Part shown: positions 26,024-35,325 of the stretch, piece by piece
How the letters are laid out: the number at the start of each line of letters is the position of its first letter
How positions within the stretch are numbered: the first letter of the stretch is position 1
Source: Chryseobacterium ureilyticum
Lineage (GTDB): Bacteria > Bacteroidota > Bacteroidia > Flavobacteriales > Weeksellaceae
Assembly: GCF_900156735.1 (NCBI RefSeq)
Contig: NZ_FTOL01000001.1
Location: 1,302,001 to 1,366,000, forward strand
Length of the DNA: 64,000 nucleotides
Direction: 5' to 3'
Translations under genes and position numbers: made by a program
Notes under the pieces: model-generated
Databases searched by the model: none
Told to the model about the DNA's origin: nothing
Seen by the model: only the letters and a program-made list of their open reading frames with translations

Positions 26024-26530
26024 TTAATCCAATGTATCATCATTCCTATTATTTTTTTCAAAAAAATGATAGAGAAAGATAACGTTTCCTGTGTAAGCAG
26101 GCTTAATCTGATTTCTTATTAGAAGTTTTGCTTCTACCTCTACTTTTATAGTCCCTCTCAGATTGGTAACTGATTTAACAGTTGCCTGGAGCCTTACATC
26201 ATTATCTACCAATACAGCTTGACCAAATTTAAAATTCTCAATTCCATAATTGATTTCCATTTTCATGTTTCTTACCTCTGTAATTTGCATCCACAGATGA
26301 GGGATTAGCGCTAATAACAAATAGTCATGAGCAATAGTGGATTTAAAGGGGCCGTCATTTTTTGCCCTTTCCTCATTAATATGGATCCACTGATCGTCCG
26401 AAGTCGCTTCTGCAAATCTATTGATTTGCTGCTGGTCTATTGTGTACCAGCCAGAAAAACCAACCATTTGTCCTTCCAAAGCTTTATATTCAATAAAATT
26501 GTTAATAATAATCATGTTCGTATGTTTCAC
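26024..26530 (-). CDS. MaoC-like (hot-dog fold) dehydratase family protein
   Basis: A 168-residue protein with the NodN/MaoC pattern: a YTIDQQQINRFAEATSDDQWIHINEERA stretch, then GPFKSTIAHDYLLLALI containing the Asp/His pair region of R-specific enoyl-CoA hydratases, and a second strand-rich half (GQAVLVDNDVRLQATVKSV). Such proteins hydrate enoyl-CoA or bind acyl thioesters. It is convergent with the small MKTI gene. A short piece of the same 3' end survives at 40.8 kb, where an IS element cut it, so this gene belongs to the ancestral module B neighbourhood. Met6 is an alternative start. Confidence 0.8.
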   Translation of the reverse strand: MKHTNMIIINNFIEYKALEGQMVGFSGWYTIDQQQINRFAEATSDDQWIHINEERAKNDGPFKSTIAHDYLLLALIPHLWMQITEVRNMKMEINYGIENFKFGQAVLVDNDVRLQATVKSVTNLRGTIKVEVEAKLLIRNQIKPAYTGNVIFLYHFFEKNNRNDDTLD

Positions 26531-26743
26531 TATTTAAGCTGATGAGAATTATTTCTTGAAAAACCTCTCACATACTGTGAGAGGCAAATGAACATTATGA
26601 AAATAAAAAGTAATTAAACTTACACCAATGCTCTTTCAAACAATATACTCAAACTCCAAAGGTTACTGGACTTTGAATTGTAAAAAAAATATAATACTGA
26701 AATTGAAAATAATATCTATTTCAAACACATGATTAGAGATTAA

Positions 26744-26938
26744 TTACGCCAATTTTACATTCACCGCATTTAACCCTTTATCACTCTTTTGTACATCAAA
26801 AACGACTTTATCATTTTCACGGATTGCGCTTGTGCTTAATCCTGATGAATGTACAAATATATCCTTACTCCCATCTATAGGAGAAATAAATCCGAAGCCT
26901 TTCGCTTCATTGAAAAATTTTACTGTGCCTTGTTGCAT
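26744..26938 (-). CDS. Cold-shock protein (CspA family)
   Basis: A 64-residue single cold-shock domain with RNP1 KGFGFI (residues 13-18) and RNP2 DIFVH (26-30). It binds single-stranded RNA and DNA and melts structured transcripts. It sits downstream of the broken RhlE-type helicase gene; cold-shock and DEAD-box genes are often paired, so both may once have worked together. Length and motifs are complete. Confidence 0.95.
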   Translation of the reverse strand: MQQGTVKFFNEAKGFGFISPIDGSKDIFVHSSGLSTSAIRENDKVVFDVQKSDKGLNAVNVKLA

Positions 26939-26984
26939 TGTAATTATTATTAAAAAAAATTATTTATTATTTTTCTGTAAACGC

Positions 26985-27989
26985 TACAGATTTTATTTAT
27001 AAAATGATCTGACCTTTCATCTGCATCACAAAATGAAATAGCAATACCTTTCATTGCTGCCCTTCCGATCCGGTGGACATAAAAATTTCCGGAATATTAG
27101 GAAACTCTTAGTTTACTGCATGAGGAAGAGCATGAAGTTCATCCTGTCTTGCCATGTAAGATTTGTATCCATTAATTGCTATGATAAAAATTCCTACCCC
27201 TTACAATTCCGGTACAAACTTATTGGCAGCATGTTTAGTACGGCTAAAAATTAGTGAACGCCTTATATTTTCATTTTGTAATAAATCAATTAGTAAACCT
27301 GTCTGATCTCTATTTTCCGCAAAATAAACGGGTTCTTTCATAGTTTGTAACGTTGAAGATAAAGAAGTGATAGTAATCTCTATAGGGTTATTCAGAATTG
27401 ATTCTGCAAATTTCTTCACACTTTTAGGTAATGTAGCAGAAAAAAACAATGTCTGTCTTTTCTGAGGAATTAGTTTTAAAATTTTTTTGACATCATTGAC
27501 AAACCCCATATTCAATATTCTGTCTGCTTCATCCAAAACAAGTATTTCTATTTTAGAAAGATCAATATGTCTTTTATTGTCCAAATACAGCAATCTGTCA
27601 GGGGTAGCCACCAGAATATCTACTCTTTTTCTAAGGGCGGCAAGCTGACCACCTGCTAAAACTCCTCCATAAATAGAAAGCTGTGATAAGGGTAAGTATT
27701 TGCTGTAAACATCAAAATTCTCTTCAATCTGCATCGCCCCCTTATGAGTCGGGGTAAGTATTAATGTTCTTATTTCTTTATGTTCAGGAGTATATTTTTT
27801 TAACAGCTGCAGGATAGGCATTACAAAAGCTGTCGTCTTACCAGTCCCTGTCTGAGCACATCCTATAATATCTTTCCCTGCAAAAATATGTGGTATAGCC
27901 GAATACTGTATTTCAGTTGGTTTGGAATATCCTAATTCTGTAACAGCACGGATAATTGGATTAATTAAATTTAAACTTTTAAAACTCAT
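26985..27989 (-). pseudogene. RhlE-type DEAD-box RNA helicase, broken in the second half
   Basis: From ATG at 27989 (MSFKSLNLINPIIRAVTELG) the first RecA domain is intact: Q motif, AQTGTGKT, DEAD in LVLDEADRILN, and SAT in FFSATLPK. The frame stops at 27201 after FSRTKHAANKFVPEL. Further downstream, pieces of the second domain survive in different frames: LPHAVN, an in-frame TAA, EFPNIPE, a frameshift, then FYVHRIGRAAMKGIAISFCD. Motif VI is therefore separated from the translated part and a segment between motifs IV and V is deleted. The product would be a 262-residue half-helicase without unwinding activity. A longer start at 28094 is possible but less like the family. Confidence 0.8.
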
Positions 27990-28094
27990 CATAATTTTCG
28001 GATTTCCCGATATTTTGTAGGCAAATTCACTTTCCAGAATTTGAATTGGTGTATGGTAGGATAAGTAAATAACTTCTTTCCTCATTACTTTCAC

Positions 28095-28424
28095 TTGCTC
28101 AACTTAATCTAAATCAAATAATTATTATTGATAAGCCAGCAATAACGTATCATTCTAATATGAAAAAATTCATATATCATTTCATATTAGAAACCCGATC
28201 GATAATTGGGCGGCTGAAAAAGCAAAGACTGAAATAAAAAATTGTGAGTTTAAACTATTACAGAATAGCAAAGGCAGAAGCCTGTTTTATAAATACTTTG
28301 CAAATGTACAATAAAATAACTGGGCTACAGTTGATTTAATTAATTGATTATCAAAAATGTATTCGTAGCTTACGCACATAAACTGAATTGTTTGCCTGTG
28401 CGGATGATTTTAAATTTCACTCCC
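28095..28424. other. Divergent intergenic region with inverted repeat
   Basis: It lies between the helicase remnant and the GT14 gene. CTAATATGAAA at 28155-28165 and its complement at 28180-28190 form an 11-bp inverted repeat with a 14-base spacer, a possible operator or stem-loop. From 28192 to 28314 the plus strand reads PIDNWAAEKAKTEIKNCEFK, LLQNSKGRSLFYKYFANVQ and a stop without a start codon, which looks like a small gene relic. Confidence 0.35.
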
Positions 28425-29372
28425 ATGCAAACGTCAAATCCTACACCTCAACCTTATTCTCAAACTTTAGATCTACATTCTGCTTTGCAGGTAAGGATTG
28501 CGTATTTTATTATGATTCATCATAAACCTGATGCATTTAAAGAAATGTTTCAGAAGATTTATACCAGGGACCAATTTTATCTCATTCATATTGACCGGTA
28601 TGCAAAAGCAGAATTTACAGAAGAAATACAATTATATTTAATACACTTTCCCAATGTATATATTTTGGAAAGCATGAATATTGTAGCTGGGGGCTTTAGT
28701 ATGATTCAGGCTGAACTTAATGCAATGGAATATCTTTTGAATGTTAGCAATGACTGGGATTATTTTATCAATCTAAGTGGTGAAGATTCCCCCCTTAAGT
28801 CACAAAATATTATACGTAAATTTCTAACTATTAATATTGGAAGAAATTATATTTTTTATTACGATCAGAAGTTTTACAGGCCAGATACACTTCAAAGAAT
28901 ACAAAATCACTTTACGGAGCTTACCCACAAAATCTCTTCATTAATATATAAAAGAGAGTTTATGAAGGACGTTATCCCTTATATTGGTGGAAAATGGTTT
29001 ATTTTTACAAGAGACACCTGTGTTTTCCTGACCAATAATAAGAGGGTAATGGATTTTGAAGACTATTATTTACATACTCTTTTACCGGCCGAATCTTTTT
29101 TCCAGACAGTTCTTCTCAATACAGACTATAATGACATTATTGTGAATGATGACAAAAGAGCTGTCATCGAAAAAACTTTTTTTAATAAAGAGCAATATGT
29201 TGATAATTTCATCGAAACTCTAAAATCTTCCAATTATCTTTTTATCAGAAAAGTAAATAATAAAACAAGTAAAAATATTCTAAAATATATAAGTGAAAGT
29301 TATCAGCTTCCTTTATTGGAAATTGATGAGATAGAACGAGAACTTAGGAGGAATAGTAGTCAGAATAATTAA
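28425..29372 (+). CDS. Core-2/I-branching-type glycosyltransferase (GT14)
   Basis: A 315-residue protein with the GT14 layout: RIAYFIMIHHKPDAFKEMFQ (first strand and helix), YLIHIDRYA (DxD-like region), NWDYFINLSGEDSPLKS-type block (here NDWDYFINLSGEDSPLKSQN), GGKWFIFTR, and LLPAESFFQTVLLN. Such enzymes transfer beta-1,6-GlcNAc or xylose; bacterial members decorate surface glycans. There is no membrane segment. The frame is open to an earlier ATG at 28344, but homology begins close to MQTSNPTPQ, so I prefer the ATG at 28425. It is a single gene, followed by repeat R2. Confidence 0.8.
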   Translation: MQTSNPTPQPYSQTLDLHSALQVRIAYFIMIHHKPDAFKEMFQKIYTRDQFYLIHIDRYAKAEFTEEIQLYLIHFPNVYILESMNIVAGGFSMIQAELNAMEYLLNVSNDWDYFINLSGEDSPLKSQNIIRKFLTINIGRNYIFYYDQKFYRPDTLQRIQNHFTELTHKISSLIYKREFMKDVIPYIGGKWFIFTRDTCVFLTNNKRVMDFEDYYLHTLLPAESFFQTVLLNTDYNDIIVNDDKRAVIEKTFFNKEQYVDNFIETLKSSNYLFIRKVNNKTSKNILKYISESYQLPLLEIDEIERELRRNSSQNN

Positions 29373-29568
29373 TTAAAATTATCACAATAGGAATATTTAT
29401 TTCGGTGAATCTTTCCAAATCCTCCAACAAATATTTCGATATTACTTCGGTCATGGTTACAAAACAAGTACACCCAGCTAAAGATTTATTATTCAAATGC
29501 TAGTTGTTTTAATTTTTTAAATTAAATTGAATTGAATTAGAAGTAACTAAAAGAATTCTTTTTATAAA

Positions 29569-29697
29569 AACAAGCTTTGCAATTCTTGTTTAATTTGGCT
29601 CAAACGAACCAAATCATCTATAAAAGTGTTTGAAGATACGCTCGTCAAGGTCACCAAAAGCCAAACGGCGCCAACTGAAGACAGTTGGCGCTATTTT
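29569..29697. repeat. Dispersed intergenic repeat, copy R2, with terminator
   Basis: The core is as in R1. It is followed by a perfect 10-bp stem at 29668-29691 (GCGCCAACTG, AAGA loop) and a T-rich tail. The reverse strand reads VWLLVTLTSVSSNTFIDDLV then RLSQIKQELQSLFL and a stop. A further shared stretch (AAAAGTTGGGGCTAGGCAAAAA) about 80 bases downstream resembles one downstream of R1. It lies 200 bases after the GT14 gene and 100 before the convergent CinA-like gene, so it could serve as a terminator for the former. Confidence 0.75.
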
Positions 29698-29799
29698 TAT
29701 TATTATCAATAATTAAATTTGTAATTATTAAAAAAATTATATCTAAATAATTTGGATCAGGTGCAAAAGTTGGGGCTAGGCAAAAAATAAATGACAAGT

Positions 29800-30294
29800 T
29801 TAAATTAATATTTGATTCAATGCACTTTTATAACACCCTAAAATAAATTCGGTATAATACAACTGTGCATCCAGTGCCTGAGTCTTATCATGAAGCTCTA
29901 TGCGTTTGGAAAGTACAATCTCTCCTTTGTAACTGAATGAACAGAATGAATACACTTTAAATCCCGAATTTCTTACAGATGCAGCATATCCAGTAGAAGC
30001 AATTCCCCAATCTGTTCCAAATGATTCAGCGACCTTTACAGCCATTGTATCAGCCATTTTTTTGGTTTCAAAACCATTTTCCTTAACTTCAATTTGATTT
30101 ATATCTAAAAATTGAACTTTTTCAGGTAATGTAAAAGTCGTTATTCCTCCTTTGTAAAACAGTTTTGCATTAGCCATTTGGGAAAAAGCCAGCTGTATTA
30201 ATCCCGAGGTTACGCTTTCTGCTATAGAAACCGTTTCATTCATTGTAATGAGTGAAGTACTGATATAATCAAGTAAACTTTGCTGAAATTTCAT
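29800..30294 (-). CDS. CinA C-terminal-domain family protein (PncC-like), module A copy 2
   Basis: A 164-residue paralogue of the protein at 23.6-24.1 kb with the same motifs (AESVTSG with Ser27, YKGGITTF, GIASTGYA). Differences are concentrated around residues 70-85. An upstream in-frame ATG would add eight residues, but alignment of the two copies supports the start MKFQQSLLDY. It is the last gene of the araC / MKTI / CinA-like set, all on the minus strand. The NMN deamidase role is known for the family, not shown here. Confidence 0.75.
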   Translation of the reverse strand: MKFQQSLLDYISTSLITMNETVSIAESVTSGLIQLAFSQMANAKLFYKGGITTFTLPEKVQFLDINQIEVKENGFETKKMADTMAVKVAESFGTDWGIASTGYAASVRNSGFKVYSFCSFSYKGEIVLSKRIELHDKTQALDAQLYYTEFILGCYKSALNQILI

Positions 30295-30347
30295 GGGTCT
30301 ATTATTTATGTTGATCAAAAAAACTTTTATGCTGCTGAAATCAATAT

Positions 30348-30617
30348 TCAGATAACGTCATAATCATTCATGGTTGTAACAAAATAATGCTCAATCATTT
30401 CTCTGGCATTTCTGCACATTGACAAAAGATCTTCTCTGGTCATATCTTCAAAAATAAAATCATCATGAACTTCAATAATGAACTCAGTCACTTTTTCGGT
30501 GTTCATCAGATCATAGGCCATTAAATCATTTAAATTATCTAATCTACATTCTTCCTTAAAAAAAGGAAGTTTCCGGGTAATGGAATTCTTAAACTGAAAA
30601 AGGTGTATTGTTTTCAT
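30348..30617 (-). CDS. Small conserved MKTI(H/Y)LF-family protein, copy 3 (module A type)
   Basis: An 89-residue copy, about 90 per cent identical to that at 24.2 kb. The frame runs 17 codons further upstream, but all four family members align from MKTI, so the start at 30617 is used. Residues MAYDLMNTEKVTEFI, HDDFIFEDMTREDLLSMC and YDVI are shared with copy 1. It lies 53 bases before the CinA-like gene and about 510 bases after the araC gene, with a conserved hairpin between. Confidence 0.75.
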   Translation of the reverse strand: MKTIHLFQFKNSITRKLPFFKEECRLDNLNDLMAYDLMNTEKVTEFIIEVHDDFIFEDMTREDLLSMCRNAREMIEHYFVTTMNDYDVI

Positions 30618-30755
30618 GACTTTTGACGTTAAAGTGATAATAAGAAAGTCTGTTTTGTATTTAAACATGTTGTTTACTCATGAATGTTCAAACAGTTTTA
30701 TGGACTCAGTAGATGAAAATTTTTTATATCTATCAATTCCTATAATATGGATGAA

Positions 30756-30784
30756 AAGGACAGAAACCATGGGTCTCCATCCTT
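30756..30784 (-). terminator. Conserved hairpin upstream of the small MKTI gene (copy 2)
   Basis: The minus-strand stem AAGGATGGAGACC pairs with GGTTTCTGTCCTT over 13 positions, G-U pairs included, with a 3-base loop. Three stem positions differ from the copy at 24,593 yet remain paired. It is 139 bases before the MKTI start. Confidence 0.55.
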
Positions 30785-31058
30785 GATTAATTAAATCCAT
30801 TCGAAAACAGATCTACTATTTTATCGGGATTTAATATGCTCATTGTCAAAATTGAGAATCCTTAAGCCTACTAATTTTATATGTCGTATATTCGCTTTTT
30901 CACATCTTTCTTTATTACTACAATGTTTTCAAATACGGGAGAACGGCCTGTTGTTTGATAAATATTTTCAACTGTTCACTATATTTCCTATCTAAAATTG
31001 CACTATTTATAGTGATATAAGCTTTATGGATTTTGTGAATTCCTGATTATTATACTAC

Positions 31059-31101
31059 AAAGATGGCCGTTTAAGTGTTATACTAAGCTATATATATCCG
31101 G
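31059..31101. repeat. Shared 42-bp element, copy 2
   Basis: AAAGATGGCCGTTT, spacer, then CTAAGCTATATATATCCGG. It sits 25 bases downstream of the araC stop codon in the complete module A and therefore may be a promoter or operator for the leader and MKTI gene. Confidence 0.5.
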
Positions 31102-31125
31102 TATAATTTTACATATATCACACAT

Positions 31126-31686
31126 TTATAAGTCTTCCAGATTTCCAAGACGTCTTTGTTTCAGCTGTTTATAAAATGAAGGGGAAAGTCCTGTAATTTT
31201 TTTAAACTGATTGGAGAGGTGGGCCACGCTGCTGTAATTGAGTTTATAAGAGATTTCTGTAAGATTAAGTTCATCATATAACAGCAGTTCTTTTACCTTT
31301 TCTACTTTATTAATAATAATAAAATGCTGGAGTGTCATTCCTTTCACTTCTGAAAAGGTATTAGCCAGATAGGTATAATCATAGCCTAATTTTTCACTTA
31401 CATAGTCTGAGAAATTTTCTTTTGGGAGTTCATCTGAATAATGAATCATTTCTATCACTACATTCTTTATTTTCTCTATCAGGATACTTTTTTTATCATC
31501 AAATACTTCAAGTCCTGTTTTAAGTAAATTTTCTTTAAGAATCTGTCTTTGTTCTGAGCTAATATCATCCAATAATTCTACTGTCCCTAAATCAACGACA
31601 GCATTTTTAATGCCCAATCTTTCCAGTTCCTGATGGACAACCATTTTGCAGCGCAAACTTACCATATATTTTACATACAACTTCAT
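31126..31686 (-). CDS. AraC-family transcriptional regulator (short)
   Basis: A 186-residue regulator. Residues about 1-75 form a small ACT-like alpha/beta domain (LRCKMVVHQELERLGIKNAV). Residues 85-180 hold two helix-turn-helices: LGYDYTYLANTFSEVKGMTL and YKLNYSSVAHLSNQFKKITG. Short regulators of this form are common in Flavobacteriales and bind DNA to control nearby stress or resistance genes. It is the first gene of module A and probably controls the small MKTI and CinA-like genes downstream. A fragment of its paralogue lies at 24,970. Confidence 0.87.
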   Translation of the reverse strand: MKLYVKYMVSLRCKMVVHQELERLGIKNAVVDLGTVELLDDISSEQRQILKENLLKTGLEVFDDKKSILIEKIKNVVIEMIHYSDELPKENFSDYVSEKLGYDYTYLANTFSEVKGMTLQHFIIINKVEKVKELLLYDELNLTEISYKLNYSSVAHLSNQFKKITGLSPSFYKQLKQRRLGNLEDL

Positions 31687-31852
31687 CTCCCTTACTGTTT
31701 ACATCTGTCAATTATTTCATTAACAGTCATTTATCCAAAGTTAGTCTATTAAATCGGCAATATCTATGATTTATACAACAAATTAAAAGACAATTGCAAA
31801 GCTTTCCTTTTTTAATGATTGAAATTTACAGGTAACAAAAAAATATTTCACA

Positions 31853-31984
31853 ATGTCAAAAGAAAAAGACGGAAAAAAGAAATCAGATAAAACTCCACCC
31901 GCAAAATCTGCAAAAGAGAAACGGGAGGATAAAATGAGTAAACGAAGAGAAAGGGAACAAGAAGCCCGAAATACCGGCAACTAA
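31853..31984 (+). CDS. 43-residue Lys-rich protein heading the GH130 operon
   Basis: From ATG: MSKEKDGKKKSDKTPPAKSA then KEKREDKMSKREREQEARNT and GN. It is extremely basic, low in complexity and probably disordered. The TAA is immediately followed by the ATG of the GH130 gene with no base between, a strong sign that it is a translated gene of this operon. It may bind nucleic acid or act in translational coupling. No family recognised. Confidence 0.6.
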   Translation: MSKEKDGKKKSDKTPPAKSAKEKREDKMSKRREREQEARNTGN

Positions 31985-33013
31985 ATGGTATCCTTGAAAA
32001 AAGATGGAATTATACTCAGAAAAACAACATTAGACTTTGAGAGTGAAGGAGTTCTAAATCCTGCAGTCATTCAGGATAACGGAAAAATACATTTATTATA
32101 CAGGGCTCTTGCCAGGAATAACTTCTCGAGTATCGGATACTGTATATTATCGGATTATAAGACTCCTGAAATACGGCTCAGCAATCCGGTTATTATCCCT
32201 GAATTTGAATACGAAAAACATGGTGTTGAAGATCCAAGAATTGTCAAAATCGATCACTTATTTTACCTTACTTATACCAGTTATGACGGGGTTAATGCAT
32301 TGGGTGCACTTGCCGTATCTAAGGATCTAATATCATGGCAAAAGCTAGGAATCATTGTGCCAAAAATTCCATACAAAAAGTTTAAGCTTTTAGCAGAATC
32401 TCAAGGTGAAATAGGAGAAAAGTACAGACGTTTCAACAAACTCCCGCATACTCATATAAAGGATAAAGAGGTCTTCCTTTGGGATAAAAATGTGATATTT
32501 TTTCCAAGAAGAATTAATGGTAAGCTTTATTTTCTACATCGCATAAGGCCTGATATCCAAATTGTAAGGATAGAAAATATTGAAGATCTGAATCCTGATT
32601 TCTGGAAAGACTACTTCCTTCATTTTAAAGAACATATTGTATTATCTCCCAAATATGAGCATGAAGTAAGCTATATTGGCGGTGGATGCCCCCCTATAGA
32701 AACTGAACATGGATGGCTTTTAATCTACCATGGTGTACATGATACCATTGAAGGATATGTTTACAGCGCATGTGCTGCTTTACTAGACCTTGATACTCCT
32801 GAAAAAGAAATTTCAAGACTTCCTTATCCTCTTTTCAAGCCCGATGAAGAATGGGAACAGAAGGGAGAAGTGAACAATGTCTGCTTCCCTACCGGAGCCA
32901 TCGTAGAAGGACATACACTCCATATTTACTATGGCGCTGCAGACAAAAGAGTAGCTATTGCTTCTTTAAGCATCCCTGAATTACTGAAGGAATTACTACA
33001 GTACACATCATAA
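31985..33013 (+). CDS. Glycoside hydrolase/phosphorylase family 130
   Basis: A 342-residue five-bladed propeller-type protein with GH130 landmarks: GVLNPAVIQDNGKIHLLYRA at about 24-43, KHGVEDPRIVKIDHLFYLTYT (residues about 79-99), and HRIRPDIQI and YIGGGCPPIETEHGWLLIYHG. The family phosphorolyses or hydrolyses beta-mannosides; one group acts on mannosyl-glucose or mannan oligosaccharides. No signal peptide is seen, so it acts in the cytoplasm. The gene pairs with a large glycosyltransferase fusion, a pairing that suggests glycan synthesis or recycling. The exact linkage is unknown. Confidence 0.88.
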   Translation: MVSLKKDGIILRKTTLDFESEGVLNPAVIQDNGKIHLLYRALARNNFSSIGYCILSDYKTPEIRLSNPVIIPEFEYEKHGVEDPRIVKIDHLFYLTYTSYDGVNALGALAVSKDLISWQKLGIIVPKIPYKKFKLLAESQGEIGEKYRRFNKLPHTHIKDKEVFLWDKNVIFFPRRINGKLYFLHRIRPDIQIVRIENIEDLNPDFWKDYFLHFKEHIVLSPKYEHEVSYIGGGCPPIETEHGWLLIYHGVHDTIEGYVYSACAALLDLDTPEKEISRLPYPLFKPDEEWEQKGEVNNVCFPTGAIVEGHTLHIYYGAADKRVAIASLSIPELLKELLQYTS

Positions 33014-33057
33014 TTGACTATTCTATACAGAATGTCAGGTTTAAAATAAATATCAAT

Positions 33058-35325
33058 ATGAATAAAAATATAAAATCAGACGTGGAGGAAAAGACGAAAA
33101 GACAACCTTTACAAAGTAATAAAAACACAATTTATCATATACCTGAAATTATCTTTATAAGCACTTTTCCTCCCAAGGTATGCGGTATTGCAACATACTG
33201 CCAGGACTTGGTACAATCCCTTAAATTAAAATTCAGAGAATCATTTAGCATCAGTATCTGCCCAATGGAAACTGAGGATGAGCATTATCAATATGAAGAT
33301 GATCCAGAATATCGCTTAAATACATCCGATGCCGTATCTTATCTGGAGCTGGCTGATAAAATCAATAAGAATAACAATATTCAACTGGTTATGCTCCAGC
33401 ATGAATTTGGATTTTTCAACGAAACCCCCAACGGATTACTGCTTTTTCTTCAAAATACAGAAAAAGATATCATCATTACTTTTCACACCGTTCTACCAAA
33501 ACCGGATCGGGAATTAAAAGAAAAGGTAAAAGAAATCAGTAGTTTCGTAAAATCTATTATTGTAATGACCAGTATTTCTGCGGATATACTGAACAATGAT
33601 TATGATATACCACCTGATAAAATTGAAGTGATACCCCACGGCACCCATTTACTGCCATTTATCGATAAAATTTCACTGAAAGCGAAATACGGATTTAAAG
33701 ATAAAAAAGTTCTTTCAACCTTTGGTTTACTGGGTTCGGGGAAAAATATTGAAACTACCTTAGAAGCTCTGCCTGAAATCATTTCTAAAAACCCGGATGT
33801 AATGTTTCTGATTATTGGAAAAACGCACCCCGGCATCATTAAGTATGAAGGTGAGAAATATCGTGATTTTTTGAAGGATACTGTTAAGAGGCTCCATCTG
33901 GAAAATCATACTTATTTTATCAATCAGTACCTGCCTCTAGATAAGTTGTTGGACTATCTTCAGCTTACCAATATCTATCTTTTCACTTCAAAAGACAGAA
34001 ATCAGGCAGTAAGCGGTACTTTTTCGTATGCCATCAGTTGCGGATGTCCGATTATTTCCACGCCTATTCCTCATGCTTTGGAAGTACTGAATGAAGACCT
34101 GGGAATTATTATTGATTTTGAAGCTCCGAAGCAGCTTTCTGTTGCCGTAAATACATTACTAAAAAATGAAACTGTACAGGAAAAATTACGATCAAATAGT
34201 CTGGAAAAAATGGCTCCCACAGCCTGGGAAAATTCTTCTATTTCGCACGCCCTATTATTTCAACAATACAGCAAAGATAAAATGACATTACATTATACAT
34301 TCCCCAACATTAATCTAAGCCATGTCAAAAATATGACAACGGATTTTGGGATGATCCAGTTTTCTAAAATCAACAAACCTGATATCAATTCCGGGTATAC
34401 TTTGGACGATAATGCCCGGGCTATGATTGTAGCCTGCAGACATTATGAGCTGAGCAGAGATGAATCTGATCTTGATTTAATCTCAACTTATCTGAAACTT
34501 ATTAAGTTTTGTCAACAACCGGATGGAAGTTTTCTCAATTATATAAATCAGTACAAGGAATTTGTGCAACAGAATTATGAAACCAATCTTGAAGATTCCA
34601 ATGGAAGAGCTATCTGGGCACTGGGATATCTTCTTTCAATAAAAGCAATCTTACCGCAGCAGTTTTCTGATGAAGCAGAATCAATCATTGAAAAAAGTAT
34701 TTCATCTATTGAGAATATCCATTCTACCCGGGCAATGGCTTTTATCATCAAGGGATTGCATTATCAAAACTCTGAAAACAATATTCCATTATTGAAAAAA
34801 CTCGCCAATCGTCTGGTGAAAATGTATCAGCATGAAAAACATAAAGACTGGCATTGGTTTGAAAACTATCTCACTTACGGAAACGGTGTGCTCCCTGAAG
34901 CTTTATTGTGTGCGTGGATTACCATCAAGGATGAAATGTATAAACAGGTTGCCGATGAATCATTCAAGTTTTTGCTTTCTAAAATATTTAATAAGGGCGG
35001 CATCAAAGTAATCTCCAATAAAGGATGGCTACAGAAAGAAACGGTTAAAAGTCCTGAATCAATTGGCGGGGAACAGCCCATAGATGTTGCTTACACCATA
35101 CTTGCATTATCTACATTCTACAAGGTTTTTAAGGATGAAAAATATTTGCAGATGATGAGGAGTGCTTTTAGTTGGTTTTTAGGAAAAAATTATTTACATC
35201 AGATTATTTATAACCCTGCAACAGGTGGATGTTATGATGGGCTTGAAGAGAAAAATGTCAATCTCAATCAGGGAGCGGAATCAACAGTCACCTATCTCAT
35301 GGCAAGGCTCTGTTTTACTAAATAA
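33058..35325 (+). CDS. GT4 glycosyltransferase fused to an alpha/alpha-toroid domain
   Basis: A 755-residue protein in two halves. Residues about 28-410 are a GT-B glycosyltransferase: STFPPKVCGIATYCQDLVQS, FHTVLPKPD, TFGLLGSGKNIETTLEALPE, and GTFSYAISCGCPIISTPIPHA in the donor site. Residues about 415-755 form a helical repeat region like alpha/alpha-barrel glycan-active domains: SGYTLDDNARAMIVACRHYE, NLEDSNGRAIWALGYLL, and WHWFENYLTYGNGVLPEALL. It follows the GH130 gene by 44 bases. Such fusions occur next to GH130 genes in Bacteroidota and probably make or remodel a mannose-containing glycan. The reaction is not established from sequence. Confidence 0.83.
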   Translation: MNKNIKSDVEEKTKRQPLQSNKNTIYHIPEIIFISTFPPKVCGIATYCQDLVQSLKLKFRESFSISICPMETEDEHYQYEDDPEYRLNTSDAVSYLELADKINKNNNIQLVMLQHEFGFFNETPNGLLLFLQNTEKDIIITFHTVLPKPDRELKEKVKEISSFVKSIIVMTSISADILNNDYDIPPDKIEVIPHGTHLLPFIDKISLKAKYGFKDKKVLSTFGLLGSGKNIETTLEALPEIISKNPDVMFLIIGKTHPGIIKYEGEKYRDFLKDTVKRLHLENHTYFINQYLPLDKLLDYLQLTNIYLFTSKDRNQAVSGTFSYAISCGCPIISTPIPHALEVLNEDLGIIIDFEAPKQLSVAVNTLLKNETVQEKLRSNSLEKMAPTAWENSSISHALLFQQYSKDKMTLHYTFPNINLSHVKNMTTDFGMIQFSKINKPDINSGYTLDDNARAMIVACRHYELSRDESDLDLISTYLKLIKFCQQPDGSFLNYINQYKEFVQQNYETNLEDSNGRAIWALGYLLSIKAILPQQFSDEAESIIEKSISSIENIHSTRAMAFIIKGLHYQNSENNIPLLKKLANRLVKMYQHEKHKDWHWFENYLTYGNGVLPEALLCAWITIKDEMYKQVADESFKFLLSKIFNKGGIKVISNKGWLQKETVKSPESIGGEQPIDVAYTILALSTFYKVFKDEKYLQMMRSAFSWFLGKNYLHQIIYNPATGGCYDGLEEKNVNLNQGAESTVTYLMARLCFTK

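Noticed and set aside
29594..29671. Outer stem TTTGGCT/AGCCAAA around the core of R2 as evidence of a structured RNA
   Set aside because: The pairing is not kept in R1, R3 or R5, so covariation does not support it.
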